DNA of 64,000 bases, from the NCBI RefSeq assembly GCF_019578655.1, contig NC_063261.1, positions 5,960,446 to 6,024,445 on the forward strand, in the 5' to 3' direction. The position numbers were made by a program, and so were the translations under genes. Each line of letters begins with the position of its first letter. The stretch's first letter is position 1. Of this stretch, positions 1 to 11,054 are shown one piece after another. Below the pieces are notes generated by a model that had not been told where the DNA came from, searched no databases, and saw nothing but the letters and a program-made list of their open reading frames with translations. The DNA comes from Ricinus communis (lineage: Eukaryota > Streptophyta > Magnoliopsida > Malpighiales > Euphorbiaceae).

Positions 1-1
1 T

Positions 2-859
2 ATACTAGTTGTTGAGATTTTTGATATTTGGGGCATCGACTTCATGGGACCCTTTTGTTCTTCTTATGGAAATAAGTACATACTTATGGTTGTTGAGTAC
101 TTTTCTAAATGGCTAGAGGCGCAAGCTTTTCCGACTGATGATGCTAGGGTCATTGCTAGGTTCCTTAAGAAATTATTTGCTAGGTTTGGTACACCTAAGG
201 CATTGATTAGTGACAGGGGGACCCATTTTTGTAATACCCAACTAGGAAAAGTACTTAAACGCTATGGGGTCACATACTGGTTCTCTACACCCTATCACCC
301 ACAAACTAGTGGGCAAGTGGAGGTAACTAATAGGGGTTTAAAACACATTCTAGAGAGAACCGTGGGAACTGGTAGGAAGGATTGGGCTGCCAAGTTAGAT
401 GATACATTGTGGGCTTTTAGAATAGCCTATAGGACTTCTATTGGTTTTACACTGTATAGGCTAGTTTATGGTAAGACATGTCATTTGCCTGTTGAATTGG
501 AACACAGGGCCCTTTAGGCTTTGAAATCATGCAACTTTAATATTGATTTTGCAAGTAAAGAAAGATAATGGCAGCTGAATAACATAGAGGAGTGGCGTCA
601 GCAAGCTTATGACAACTCCCTAATTTACAAAGCTAGGATGAAAAAGTGGCACGATCAGCGACTGAAAGGCTCGAAAGAGTTCAAAGTTAGAGACAGGGTT
701 CTTTTATATAATTCACATCTTCGGTTGCTTCCAAGTAAGCTGAAGAACCGATGGTCAGGACCGTTCATAGTCAAGCAAGTCTTTCCATATGGCACAGTGA
801 AGCTGTATCATCCAGAGAAGGGAGACTTCAAGGTTAATGGGCATAGGCTAAAGCATTAT
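2..859 (+). pseudogene. Ty3/gypsy integrase, C-terminal part (element H)
   Basis: The frame is open from the window edge and encodes the integrase catalytic core of a Ty3/gypsy polyprotein, the enzyme that inserts element cDNA. The D,D,E residues are visible: Asp in GIDFMGP, Asp in SDRGTHF and Glu in SGQVE. The C-terminal region follows (RLLPSKLKNRWSGPFIV, then NGHRLKHY), as in Athila-type integrases. In-frame stops occur at 515-517 (TAG) and near 570 (TAA), so a full product is not made. The frame is cut at 859/860 by element A; across that insertion it continues at 4672 and stops at 4699-4701, so the insertion hit the last ten codons of pol. Confidence 0.88.
855..859. repeat. Target-site duplication ATTAT, left copy
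   Basis: ATTAT immediately before the element A terminus, identical to 4667-4671. Five bases is the size made by Ty3/gypsy integrases. Confidence 0.9.
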
Positions 860-2342
860 TGATGTGTGCTACTTATGTTAGCTACAATCTAAGGCAGTGT
901 ACCTATCGATGCAGTCTAGCACTAATGGCGAGTATCAAGGTTGTATTCCTCGGGAAAATGAAAGCCGAGAGTTACTCCTTTGTTCTTTGTTATATTAACC
1001 TAAAATGAATGATGAATAATTTCTAAACTAACTAATAGCTACAAGCTAAGTTCTAAGGGAGATGCAGGAGTAATTGATGAATAAAATAACCAAGACAAGA
1101 AAGCAAACCCAAAGGGAACCTAAACTAGTTGGCAATCAAACAAATGATAAAGGATTGGAGAGTCTAATTATGCTACCCGTGGACAAATTCTTAACCGAAT
1201 TCGATTTCTCTCTCGAGATAACCGAATTCCTAAACCTAATAACCTAAAGTTGGAATCTCTTCCTAACAATTGATTCTTAAATTAGCATTAAGCTTTAATC
1301 CGCCTCTATTAAGCTTTGTTAATTCTTAATCTGGCTAATTAATTATCCTTATCTCTAAGCGATTATTAACCAGTTCTTGCTATTCAAAATTCCAATTGCC
1401 AAATGGACTTCTCAATCACACAAAGCAATCTAAACACACAATTCACAACGTCTCATGAATAATGCATTATCTTATTAATACTGAAAGCAAGAAGAATACA
1501 AAACTAACCCAAACAATCCAACAATATAATACTAAGCCAACATAGTAAAGAAATCCCAATGGATTTAATCAATCTAGCTAATCATGTTCATTATCAAAAT
1601 CCACAAGAATTCAATTACAACAATGAGTAAAGGTAGAGAAAACCCGATTACACCCTTAGATGAGAGTAAACAACCCCAATTCCTCTTGCTGGAATTGAAT
1701 CGATTATTGTTCCTCTTGCTCGATTTGAAAATCAATCAACGAACCTCGCCCAATCTTCGATCTTTGAAGGGAATCCGATTGAAACCTTGATCCAAGTCTC
1801 CTTTTTCCTTGGTTTCAGCTCAGAAAACCCTTAGGGAGATAATAAAAGTTAGGGTTTGGGACATTCTCCCCCGCTCTCCTTCTTTCTTTCCTCTCTTCAT
1901 TCTTTTAATTAATTCCCTCTGTCGCCGCCAACACGACCGTGTTGATGCCCATGTTCCCAACACGACCGTGTTGATGCCCATGTTCCCAACACGAGCTGGT
2001 GTTTATGCTCGTGTTACTCTATGTGGTCGTGCTCCCTAAAAACTTCTTTTTCTTTGATGTTTGATGCATCCAACACGCCGTGTTGGTGCCTGTGTTGGGA
2101 ACACGGCCAGTGTTGAAACTAACACAGCCCTGTTCAGCTTCCTCATGCGCATACTTAGCTTGTTTCGGCAACTTCGACGTCCAATTATGCTCCAATTCTT
2201 TCCTTTATCATTCTTTGACTTCTTTTAAACCTAATGCATACAAACAGACACATAGAGTGAGTGTTGGGACCAATTCACATCCAAATGTCCATAAAATCAA
2301 TCTTAAAAATCCCATTTAGATGTGTGTATTTTACGCACATCA
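860..2342 (-). repeat. 3' LTR of element A (family-A LTR)
   Basis: The LTR of 1483 bp starts and ends with the inverted TGATGTG/CACATCA pair. Read on the - strand it begins with TGATGTGCGTAAAATACACA, carries an array of CACGG/CCGTG palindromes in the U3 part (near 1925-2135), and ends in the conserved block around 870-990 shared with all other family-A LTRs in this window (22649, 32667, 34791, 41685, 44106). Short open frames across it are incidental. Confidence 0.9.
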
Positions 2343-2346
2343 AATA

Positions 2347-2381
2347 ACCCCACACTTAGCTCATTACTTGTCCTCAAGCAA
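2347..2381 (-). promoter_or_regulatory. Polypurine-tract module 2 of element A
   Basis: On the - strand this reads TTGCTTG, AGGA, CAAGTAA, then TGAGC, then TAAGTGTGGGGT, four bases short of the 3' LTR. The two 7-base arms can pair (one G-U pair) around the AGGA loop. The AAGTGTGGGGT purine-rich part has the position of the plus-strand primer of an LTR element. Confidence 0.7.
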
Positions 2382-3710
2382 TCAAAAGTAAAATAAGGAA
2401 AATAAACCACTAAGGAACAACACTTAAGCTGACAGACAAGCTAGTGAGCTCCTGCACATATCCTTAACAAGCGTAAGTCAAACAGAAAGAAACAAAGCAA
2501 TCAATTCAAGTGTCACAACCAAGATACCAATAATTCACAAAATACTGTCTCAACAAAATTATTTAGAACCAACTCCTCACCAGATTCACTCTAAATCACT
2601 CAGAGTGTTTAGAAGGTAGTGTTTAATCGCTTAATGCATCAACTACTGCCTTACTTACTATATGCTTGCTCTTAAATCCTACTCCTACCACTTATGGAGA
2701 GTCAACAACCATGTCAAGAGGTCTTTATAAGGGTTGTAATGGGGATTAGGTAGGGTAGGTAAATTTGGTAAGAGTTGAACCTATGGTGTTCTGCAATGAA
2801 ATACATGACCTGCACATAAGCCACAATGATCACAAAGGGTAAGCAATGGACAGTAGTCCAAGGTGGGAAGTAGGAATCAAGTCAAAATGTTTAGCTCACT
2901 TTCTTTCTTTCTTTTCATCACCTTTCCCTCTTATTCTTCTAATTATTTATTTTTCTTTTTTTTTTATCATAAGGGAAGAACATTCACATAATAGAGTGAA
3001 TTTCTTTTGGATTGAAGAAAGCTGCTATAAGGTTCCACACTATTCCCAAGATAAAAATTCCTAATAAAAATAACTCATATGCAAAATCATAACCCAAAGC
3101 AGAATAAAACTGAGTGGTAATGGAATATGATAAAAAAAATGGTGAAAGAAGGGGTTATCTACAGAATCAATAAACGAATGAAGGCTATTTGGCTAGAATG
3201 AAAAACCTAAGTTCCTTTATCATACCAAAGTGTTAAACTCTTCTTGTGGTCCTCATAAGCATTACCGAGCAAGTTCTAAAAATAAAGACAGTAATTGGCA
3301 CTCTCAACAAGAAATAAATAAAAGCATATAAAGTGTATGCTTATGATTTAGGCTCAATTTCTCACAAGTGTGCTTTTGAGTAGGTTCCAAACAAAAATCA
3401 TCAAAACAAAATTAAATAGACCAAAGCAACTTAGTGCAAAACTCAAACTAATTATCTTACATTCTTTCGCAAAACTCAACACTATCGGTTTTACCCGATC
3501 ACATGGACATAAACAGGATTTCAAAAGCAAGTCAACAGTAAAAGCATCGAAACAAAGTGAAAAATGTTTAAAATTTTACAAAAAATTGCATAAAAAATAA
3601 ACAAATAACTGAGATGGGATAAATGAAATGCGATATATACATTAAAAAAAGATCTGAATTTCATATACAAAATAATAAAAACATGAAAACAAGTGTATAT
3701 AAATATCACC

Positions 3711-3744
3711 ACCCCACACTTGAAGGACACACTGTCCTCAGTGT
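3711..3744 (-). promoter_or_regulatory. Polypurine-like module 1 of element A
   Basis: On the - strand this reads ACACTG, AGGA, CAGTGT, five bases, then TCAAGTGTGGGGT. It is a second hairpin plus purine-rich block about 1.35 kb upstream of module 2, just behind the ATHILA-type ORF. The same arrangement is found in the composite element (37545-37578) and in element H (7839-7872). Confidence 0.6.
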
Positions 3745-3870
3745 ACAAAATATAAGAAATGAAAAAAGAAAAAGAATTAATACTGCCCTGACTATAGCTC
3801 TAGAGTGAAAAGAGGTGCATCGTGGTATATCAGGTATTTGGTTGATGCATGGTGGAGGAGTGGCTGCTCT

Positions 3871-4153
3871 CTAAGGATCGGAAGTAGTGTCACATGCAGG
3901 AGCTGGTGGATCAGAAGGAGCAGCGTCAATAGAAGGCTCGTCAGGCTGCTGTGTTGAAGGGTGCTCAGTCAAAGAGGGAGGGCCAGCTGGATCATCCGCT
4001 AGAGGGATGTCAAAATGGCTCTGCTCCGGAACCCGGCTCTGTGGACAGGCAGGTGCAAAGTCTGTAGCAAAAATAACATCAAATATTTCATTGGCCATAG
4101 AGGCCTCTAACCTACCTCCCTGCTCAATCAAGGCTTGAAGCATAGCCCTCTGC
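3871..4153 (-). pseudogene. ATHILA-type ORF, C-terminal fragment (element A)
   Basis: This - strand frame encodes about 90 residues beginning MLQALIEQGGRLEASMANEI and ending in a Pro/Asp/Ser-rich tail with a stop at 3871-3873. The first part matches the C-terminal end of the ATHILA-type ORF in the composite element (37748-37900). The sequence upstream is lost by the deletion at 4154. Its function in Athila-lineage elements is not established; I do not assign one. Confidence 0.65.
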
Positions 4154-4666
4154 CTCCTTTTTCCTTGGTTTCAGCTCAGAAAACCCTTAGGGAGATAAAA
4201 GTTAGGGTTTGGGACGTTCTCCCCCACTCTCCTTCTTTCTTTCCTCTCTTCATTCTTTTAATTAATTCCCCCTGTCACCGCTAACACGACCGTATAATGC
4301 CCGTGTTCCCAACACGGGCTGGTGTTTATGCCCGTGTTACTCTTTGTGGCCGTGCTTCCTAAAAACTTCTTTTTCTTTGATGTTTGATGCATCCAACACG
4401 GCCGTGTTGGTGCCCGTGTTGGGATTACAGCCAGTTTTGAAACCAACACGGCCATGTTCAGCTTCCTCATGCGCATACTTAGCTTGTTTCGGCAGCTTTG
4501 ACGTCCAATTATGCTCCAATTCTTCCCTTTATCATTCTTTGACTTCTTTTGAACCTAATGCACATAAACAGACGCATAGGGTGAGTGTTGGGACCAATTC
4601 ACATCCAAATGTCCATAAAATCAATCTTAAAAATCCTATTTAGATGTGTGTATTTTACGCACATCA
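4154..4666 (-). repeat. Truncated 5' LTR of element A
   Basis: These 513 bp match the U3-side part of the 3' LTR (about 1793-2342), including the palindrome array near 4280-4460 and the terminal CACATCA. The R/U5 part and the primer-binding site are missing. Confidence 0.88.
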
Positions 4667-4671
4667 ATTAT
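4667..4671. repeat. Target-site duplication ATTAT, right copy
   Basis: ATTAT immediately after element A; pairs with 855-859 and dates the insertion as later than element H. Confidence 0.9.
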
Positions 4672-6041
4672 CATGAGAACTTGTTAGAAGTTGAGGAGTA
4701 AGTGAACATGGTGCTTTTCCAACAAGAGTAGTCCGGTGTTGAGTCCAACTAAAAGACTCAACCACAAAGAAGCGCTTTTGGGAGGCATTCCCATATTTAG
4801 CTTTACATTTTTATTAGTCGCTTGCATGTTTGGTGGTAGTTAGAGCACTTGCTTAATTACTAAACTTAATTGTTTAAAGTAAAGTTTTTAATAACTTAAG
4901 TTGGATTTTTGGCTATCGGTGAATATTAGCTTTCACTATTTGATACATTTATACTTGACTTGTAGCCTGAATGTGTATGTATGTATGTTGAATGCAGGCA
5001 GGAAGTTGAACGGTTTGAGATGTCGAACTCGGTGGTTGAACACGGCCAGAGTCCAACCCGTGCTGAATATGCATGTAAAAAGGCTTGGGATGGGTTATTC
5101 ACCACGGCTTCCGAGGGCATCACAGGTTGCAACACTAAACCGTGCTGATCAGCACGGTCTGAGTCCAACTCGTGTTGAAAACGTACAAGATACTCTCTTC
5201 AAGTTTTAGCATGGGCCGAGTCTAGGCTGTGCTGACCAGCACAGCCATGCTCTCCCTCGTGCTCACCCCTGTGACTATATACGGGCCATTTTCAACCTCT
5301 TGCATGTTTAACTCACCAAGTCCTAAGGTGCTCTTCTTACTTTTCTCACATTTTCTTACCTTTCACAGCCAATTCAAGTAAGTTTCTTCACCTTTTGCCC
5401 TTTAATTTGGTTAAGTTTGAGTCCTTTATGCATTTTTTATTTAATTTAGGACATTTTGATATGATTAAATGTGTTTAATTCTTGTTCCCCTTCTCCATTT
5501 ATCTTATATTCTTGTCTGCGCCAATTCTCAATAACACCACTATTCAATTATATTTTGCATCACTTCCTTTTAATTGTTAGTATTTTGTTCGATATTCATT
5601 GCTTTTATTGGTTTAATTTTTTTAATTTACACTGCTCGAGTTTAATTTGGATTATAATTGTGTAGTATGCTCGTCAATTGGCTCAGCTTAGTTGTTCCAT
5701 TTGTGTGTAATTTTAATAATATACATGCTAAGTGTGGGGTTCGAAAGTAGTAAAGTTAATTTATTATAGTTTATATTGATCAATTCATGGCATAAATTCT
5801 CTTTACTTGGTAATTGATTAATGTGCCTATTTTGTATGATCTAGCAATTACCAATTTTCTATTGTGGGCTGGAATGCCATTAGGCATTAGTTTTCTATGG
5901 GAATTTGAGGCTTTGGGCATAATGTTAAGCCTAAAGTTTTTTGTTAATCAATTTCTAGCTGTTATACTGCTGAATCTTCAATGGAATTTGTGTTAACTTG
6001 ATTACTTGCTCGATTATTAATGATTGATTGTATTAGGTAAT
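4672..6041 (+). other. Element H post-integrase spacer
   Basis: This region between integrase and the ATHILA-type ORF has no convincing frame after the integrase stop at 4699-4701. It holds the block AAGCGCTTTTGGGAGGCA (4771-4788), which also occurs inverted in the composite element at 40262-40280 and is familiar from the post-pol region of Athila/Tat elements. At 5035-5265 it has a cluster of CACGG/CCGTG half-sites, for example CCGTGCTGATCAGCACGG at 5142-5159, a perfect 18-bp palindrome. Confidence 0.6.
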
Positions 6042-7612
6042 ATGAGGGAACGAGACCAAGCCCGTCGCCAGCAACCACAAAGCGCCGCTACTATCAAGCG
6101 CTCGCGTGGTGAGGGACCTTCTTCTTCTACTTCACCTTCACTTGGGCAACCACCAGCACTAGCACCCCCACCACAACAGCAGCCAGTCTGAGCAAGAAGA
6201 GTAGTAGCTGCAAAGCCACCGCACTTGCTCGACTTCGCCTATGGACATTCCAAAATACTGATAATGAGAGCCGCTTCCAAGTCATGAGATGGAAGCAAGT
6301 AATGGTCGGACGATCCATTGATTTTGTATCCTTGGAGAGAGTTGCATTAGCTTAGGATGTTCGTGCATTATTTAACACATTGCCTTACGCACGCTTCTTC
6401 GACATCATTGAGCCTACCTACCGCGAGCTAACGATTGAGTTTCTAAGCACCTCCTTAATACAACAACAAATCACAAACTGGCATCGGCCTGATGCAGTTT
6501 ACTTTAGACTTAGAGGAAGGGAGTTCTCAATATCAGTTCCACAGTTTGGGATGCATTTGGATTTATGGACTGAGCAGGAGATCTCAGGTGAGGAATATCA
6601 AGGATGCATCTATGTTCACCCCGTATCTTATGACACCGTGTGGGATTCAATTGTACTCAGGCCAGAGCTGTACTATCCCAGCAGCTCTAAGGCGTCTAGC
6701 CTTCCAGATCATCTCCGCTATCTTCATGCACTTCTAGCTTACACTATTACGAGCCGAGGAGATAGTTTTGGAGTGGTCACACAGACCAGTGTGTTTATTC
6801 TTTGGGCTATGCAACACCACAAGAAGCTTGACATGGGGTATTTGGTTGCTCATTAAGTACGATCCTTCATAATCGATGCCTAGAAGAAAATGCATTGTTG
6901 CTTTGGCCCACATGTGACTAGATTGGCCAAGAGATTGGGTGTATTGGACGACTGTCTGGCCGAGCTTTCTCAGATTGGCGACATGACACCATTAGGGGTT
7001 AGACAGATGATCAACATATAGATGATCACGGCCAACTAACACCCACATGGAATTGAGTACAGGCTCATTAGTGCAATAGTCAAAGAGGCTAAAAAGGCAG
7101 CAGCTCGAGGAGCTCAAGACCCTACTATTGAGATTCCAGATGTTAGGATTCCTAACCCAGCTAGAGTATTTATGCCTACACCTGGAGCTTCTTCTTCTTA
7201 CTCTACAGGGACATTAAGTGCTCAGATTAGTGCTTTGGCTAACCGATTAGATCGAGTGTGTGATTTACAGCAGTAGTACTATACTAATTTTATGCAACAT
7301 AGGAAGGAGTTTGGGCAGTTTCAAGATGATACTAGGGCACAGTTCTAGGGGTTAACTGATATACTCCAACAGCTTATGCATGGATTGGATAGGCAGGCCA
7401 CCCAGACGGACCTCAAGGCGGAGTAGATACAAAAAATAGCGAATTTAGGAGCACAATCTCAATGGTTCATTGATGACATGGAGTTTGATTTAGCAGGTTG
7501 TTTCATGGATCTTGTGCCACCACCGCCGCCCCCTCCCTTAGCGCCTTCCCCTCCTCCTCACCCTCCAACCAATCCAGCCAGTGAGGATGTGCCTCTAGCA
7601 GACTATCAGTAG
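6042..7612 (+). pseudogene. ATHILA-type ORF (PF03078-like), degenerate, element H
   Basis: A frame starting at 6042 encodes a Gln/Pro/Ser-rich N-terminus with KRSRGEG. A stop at 6189-6191 and a frameshift near 6250 follow. The conserved core is open at 6380-6856 and contains FFDIIEPTYRELTIEFLSTS and FSISVPQFGMHLDLWTEQE, which I associate with the ATHILA ORF family of plant Ty3/gypsy elements. Further homologous frame continues, with stops, to a proline-rich end (PPPPPPPLAPSPPPHPP) and a stop at about 7612. A related, also broken, copy lies at 37640-39085. The role of this protein is unknown; it is not the classical envelope-like ORF as far as I can see. Confidence 0.6.
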
Positions 7613-7838
7613 TGAAATTTTGTGTTCTATTTCTTTTCCTTTTCCTTTTTATTTTCTTTCTTTATTTTTCTTTTATTTTTGTTTCTTTTGAATTTTTTAT
7701 TTTATTTTATTTTCTTTCCTTTTTCTTTCTTCTTATGTTGTTTTATTTGAACAATTTGCCTTGCCCTTATGCTATGTACATTTGATATGATCTTCACTCT
7801 TTATATGTGTTATTTGTGTTATATACCCATTCTTTCTA

Positions 7839-7872
7839 ACACTGAGGGCAGTGTTCCATTCAAGTGTGGGGT
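7839..7872 (+). promoter_or_regulatory. Polypurine-like module 1 of element H
   Basis: ACACTG, loop AGGG, CAGTGT, then five bases and TCAAGTGTGGGGT. The 6-bp stem is perfect. Same layout as 3711-3744 and 37545-37578 in family A. Confidence 0.6.
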
Positions 7873-9301
7873 GGGAATCTGCAGTTTTATTATCACTTGA
7901 TTGTATTTATTCGCATATGATGTGTTTAAGTAATAATAATGGACTATTTTTGGGATGTTAGGACCTATGTTCTTCATGTCGTTTAAGCTTAATTTGTTCT
8001 TTTGTAATTAATGATTTAATTCACACACTTGTAATTGATTGTCCCTCTCGATTTTTGTTCTTGGAAAGCAATTTCACTGTGTTCAATATATCACTTTGGC
8101 TGAGTTAAACCAGTGCTGCTTGAGTTCTTTGCAAATTTCTAGCCTTTATCTTTGAACTTTGATTATACCAATCTCTTATACCATTTATGTGATGATTTAA
8201 TTGATAAGTTTGGGAACCAATTGCAAATTTCAGCCATTTTAAACGTGAGTTTTTTAAACCAAAAATTTAAGCATTTATTACAATTATGCTTATGATCTTT
8301 CTTATTTGAGTGTGCGTTGTACTTCATTTTATTCCTAGAACTTGCTCTGCAGTGTTTGTTGAGGTTACATGAATTTTTGAATACCATTAAATGATTTTGG
8401 CAACTTAGGATTCACCACATTTGGCCAAAAGCCTATCCTTTGTTTCCATTAATCAGCCAGTTTTGAGCCTTAACCTTTTCTTCATGATTTACACCTATCC
8501 ACTATATTTATACCATTCTCTATATTTGTCTTTTCTTCTACCCTGTATGCTGAATAATTATGTGATATGCTTCTTTTATGGAATTATAGTGCCTAATTAT
8601 GTTATATATTCACTTAGTCCCTTTAATCATTCCTTGATGCTCCCTTCAATCCAAATTGTATAATTATTCTCTTTATTTGTGCCATTAACCATGCAGCTCT
8701 TGTGTAAGCTGTTGTGACATATAACAAAAAAAAAGAAAATTTAATTAAGTTTTATTGTGCTTCTTTCTTAGCTCTTTTTTCTTTTGAATTCAATTCTTTG
8801 AGCATCTCTACTTCAAATGAGACTTAATGAGTACTCTTGTTGATTTGGCATTCAGTTCCTAGAGCATTCATTTTAAATAATTACATGATTTTTCGTATAC
8901 TTTACACTTCTATCCAAATATTCTTACCTTAGCCACATTTCAACTCTTGTAAAGACCCTTTGATTTTGGTATTCATTTTTTCGCAGTAGCGAAGATGGGG
9001 TTTATGAGCAAGCTTATGGTAAACAGATTTTGTGCAGCTGCATTGAGGGAATCTTTTTGTTTACCTGTAAATACTATGAATGATTTGAGAGATCCCTGTG
9101 AGGCAATGGTTCCTAGTCTTTAATGATGAGTTGTTATATAAATTGTATTTCGAGATGGTATTATTATAGTTCTTCTTTGAAGGTGTACGATTTTTTTAAC
9201 TACTTGAGTTTCATTCTTTATAAGTTGAATAAGGTTAAGTTGTGAACCTTAGCATGGATTTTGAGGGGTGATTGTTGCTTGTATATGTATTGAATTATTG
9301 A

Positions 9302-9340
9302 TTGCTTGAGGACAACCAAAAGCTTAAGTGTGGGGTGATT
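9302..9340 (+). promoter_or_regulatory. Polypurine tract module 2 of element H, before 3' LTR
   Basis: TTGCTTG, AGGA, CAACCAA, spacer, then TTAAGTGTGGGGTGATT directly before the LTR start TGATATAC. One base pair of the hairpin is broken compared with family A. Position and purine richness fit the plus-strand primer. Confidence 0.75.
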
Positions 9341-11054
9341 TGATATACATTGTGTTACACGTGTTTATATGCCCAATTACTTCTATTCTTGTGCATAGTT
9401 ATCTTGTTTATGCTAGAATCACCTATGTTTTGGTTCCTTTCATGTTTTAGATGATCATTAATGGACATTATCAGTATTTGAGGGCGATGCATGCGAATAC
9501 GGATCGGAATCCATCAAAATTGAATAAAGGCTAGCATTTCAAGGTTGAGCACAGCTTGGACTTTGGCCATGCTGAACCATTGACCTTTGATCCTCAAATA
9601 TGGCCTTTCGGCATAGTTTCTGAGGCCACCACGGTCTCCAGCATGGCCCGTGGTGGCCCAGCACCGGCAAGGGCACGGTCAATGAGCAAAGGATAAATTT
9701 TGGGACTCGGAGGTTGAGCACGGCCTGGACTTCGCCCGTGCTGACCAGCACGGGCTTGACCAGGGCCATGCTGAGACATTTATATAGGCAATTTCGATTT
9801 CTTTTGTGGGGTTCGGTTTTCTAACCTTAGATCTCATATTCGCGCACGAGCCACCTCTTTCTAGACTTTGATGTTCGACTTTGGGAGACCATTTCATACA
9901 TTGAAGGGTGGATTTCAATGGTTCAAGCATCACATTGAAGATCAAGAGTGGATTTTGAGACATTCAAAAGGCAATTCGAGGTTCATTATTCAGATTTGGA
10001 GATTTAGGACTGTTCATCTGATTTGAAGAAGAAGGGTGTACATGTTTCTGATTTTCTCTTCTGTATTTATTCTTTATTTTGTTTATTCATTAATATGAGT
10101 AGCTAGAGCTGCTGAACCCATTGGGGTTCCTTTGTTTGTTGGATTGCACTTCATGTTTATGAGATTCTGATTATAAGTCCTTGTATTCTTCTTGCTGTCA
10201 GTATTAATAAGATATTTCATTATTCATGAGACGTTGTGAATTGTGTTCTTCAGATTGCTTTCTGTAATTGAGAAATTCATTTAGTAATTGAAATTTTGAA
10301 TAGCAAGAACTGATTAATGATCACTTAGAGATAAAGGTAATTAACTAGCCGAATTAAGAATTAACAACTCTTAATAGCAGTGGATTAATCTTAAGGCTAA
10401 CCTAAAATCAATCGTTAAGAAGAGATTCCGTCATTTAGGTTCTTTTCGAAGAGACGAATAATGGTCCTTCTCCCTCACATGCTTATCACAGTTAGTTCGA
10501 TTTTCTTTGATCCTCATCTCGTTCACTCACAGAAGACCTTGCCTAGGATGAAAGGTATATTATCTCAACGCTTCTTTTCTCTGGCTACTAGGGCGCTTGA
10601 GAGAACCATGTCGAAGGAACTCGGAAAAATGACCCCGTAATTATTATTTTATTCTATTAATTTAATAATTTAAATTAGGCTTAGGAATTCGGTGTTCTTG
10701 AGAGGGAACTTGAATTCAATTTAGAATCCGCTTATGGGTAATCATAATTGGTAATCAATCTAATTTCTACCTTTATTAGAATCCAACTAGCTTAGGTTCC
10801 CCTTGGGTTTGCTTTCTTTCCTTGATTGTTCACTAAACCCTTGCAGATTGCTTGGCATTTAGCTAATCATTTAGCTTGCACCTAGTCATAGATTAGTAAC
10901 CTCTTCACTATTAGTTAAGGTTAGATAGCATAAGACGCTAGAGTAGTTCTAGGCTCACCCTTTTCCGAGAATACGACCTTAATACTCGCCATTAGTGTTA
11001 GTCTGCATCGATAGGTTCACTGCCTTAGATTATAGCCGCTTAAATAGCTAATCA
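9341..11054 (+). repeat. 3' LTR of element H
   Basis: A 1.7-kb LTR beginning TGATATAC after the polypurine tract and ending about 11054 in AATCA. Around 9540-9780 it has CACGG/CCGTG half-sites. Its 3' half (10100-11030) shares with family-A LTRs the order of conserved blocks: the GAGACGTTGTGAATTG block, the TAGCAAGAACTG block, and the final ACTCGCCATTAGTG block. H and family A are therefore related lineages. Confidence 0.82.

Larger units (their letters stand above)
860..4666 (-). mobile_element. Family-A non-autonomous Athila-like element, internally deleted
   Basis: The element lies on the - strand: complete 3' LTR at 860-2342, 3' internal region at 2343-4153, truncated 5' LTR at 4154-4666. 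The five bases ATTAT flank it on both sides (855-859 and 4667-4671), a perfect target-site duplication. The outer ends are TGATGTG and CACATCA. The 5' part of the element, from inside the 5' LTR through primer site and gag, is missing. The deletion joins internal and LTR sequence at a shared CTC (4154-4156), a microhomology junction. Confidence 0.9.
7613..9340 (+). other. Element H 3' untranslated region
   Basis: About 1.7 kb with no supported gene. It opens with a T-rich stretch (7620-7740) and is bracketed by the two hairpin/polypurine modules at 7839 and 9302. Small open frames inside are short and unsupported. Confidence 0.65.
1..11054 (+). mobile_element. Athila-like Ty3/gypsy element H, 5' part outside window
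   Basis: The + strand order is integrase C-terminal half, post-pol spacer, ATHILA-type ORF, 3' UTR, polypurine module and 3' LTR, which is the order of Athila-lineage elements. The 5' LTR, gag, protease and reverse transcriptase would lie left of position 1. The element is interrupted by element A (860-4666). Both recognised ORFs contain stops, so this copy is defective. The right edge is set where the LTR ends in TCA, before AACAT; the target-site duplication cannot be checked because the left end is outside. Confidence 0.85.

Noticed and set aside
4344..4643. Frame with MxxPVLG...PNVHKINLKNPI ending, repeated in several LTRs
   Set aside because: It is LTR U3 sequence; the frame is broken in most copies and appears on whichever strand the LTR lies.
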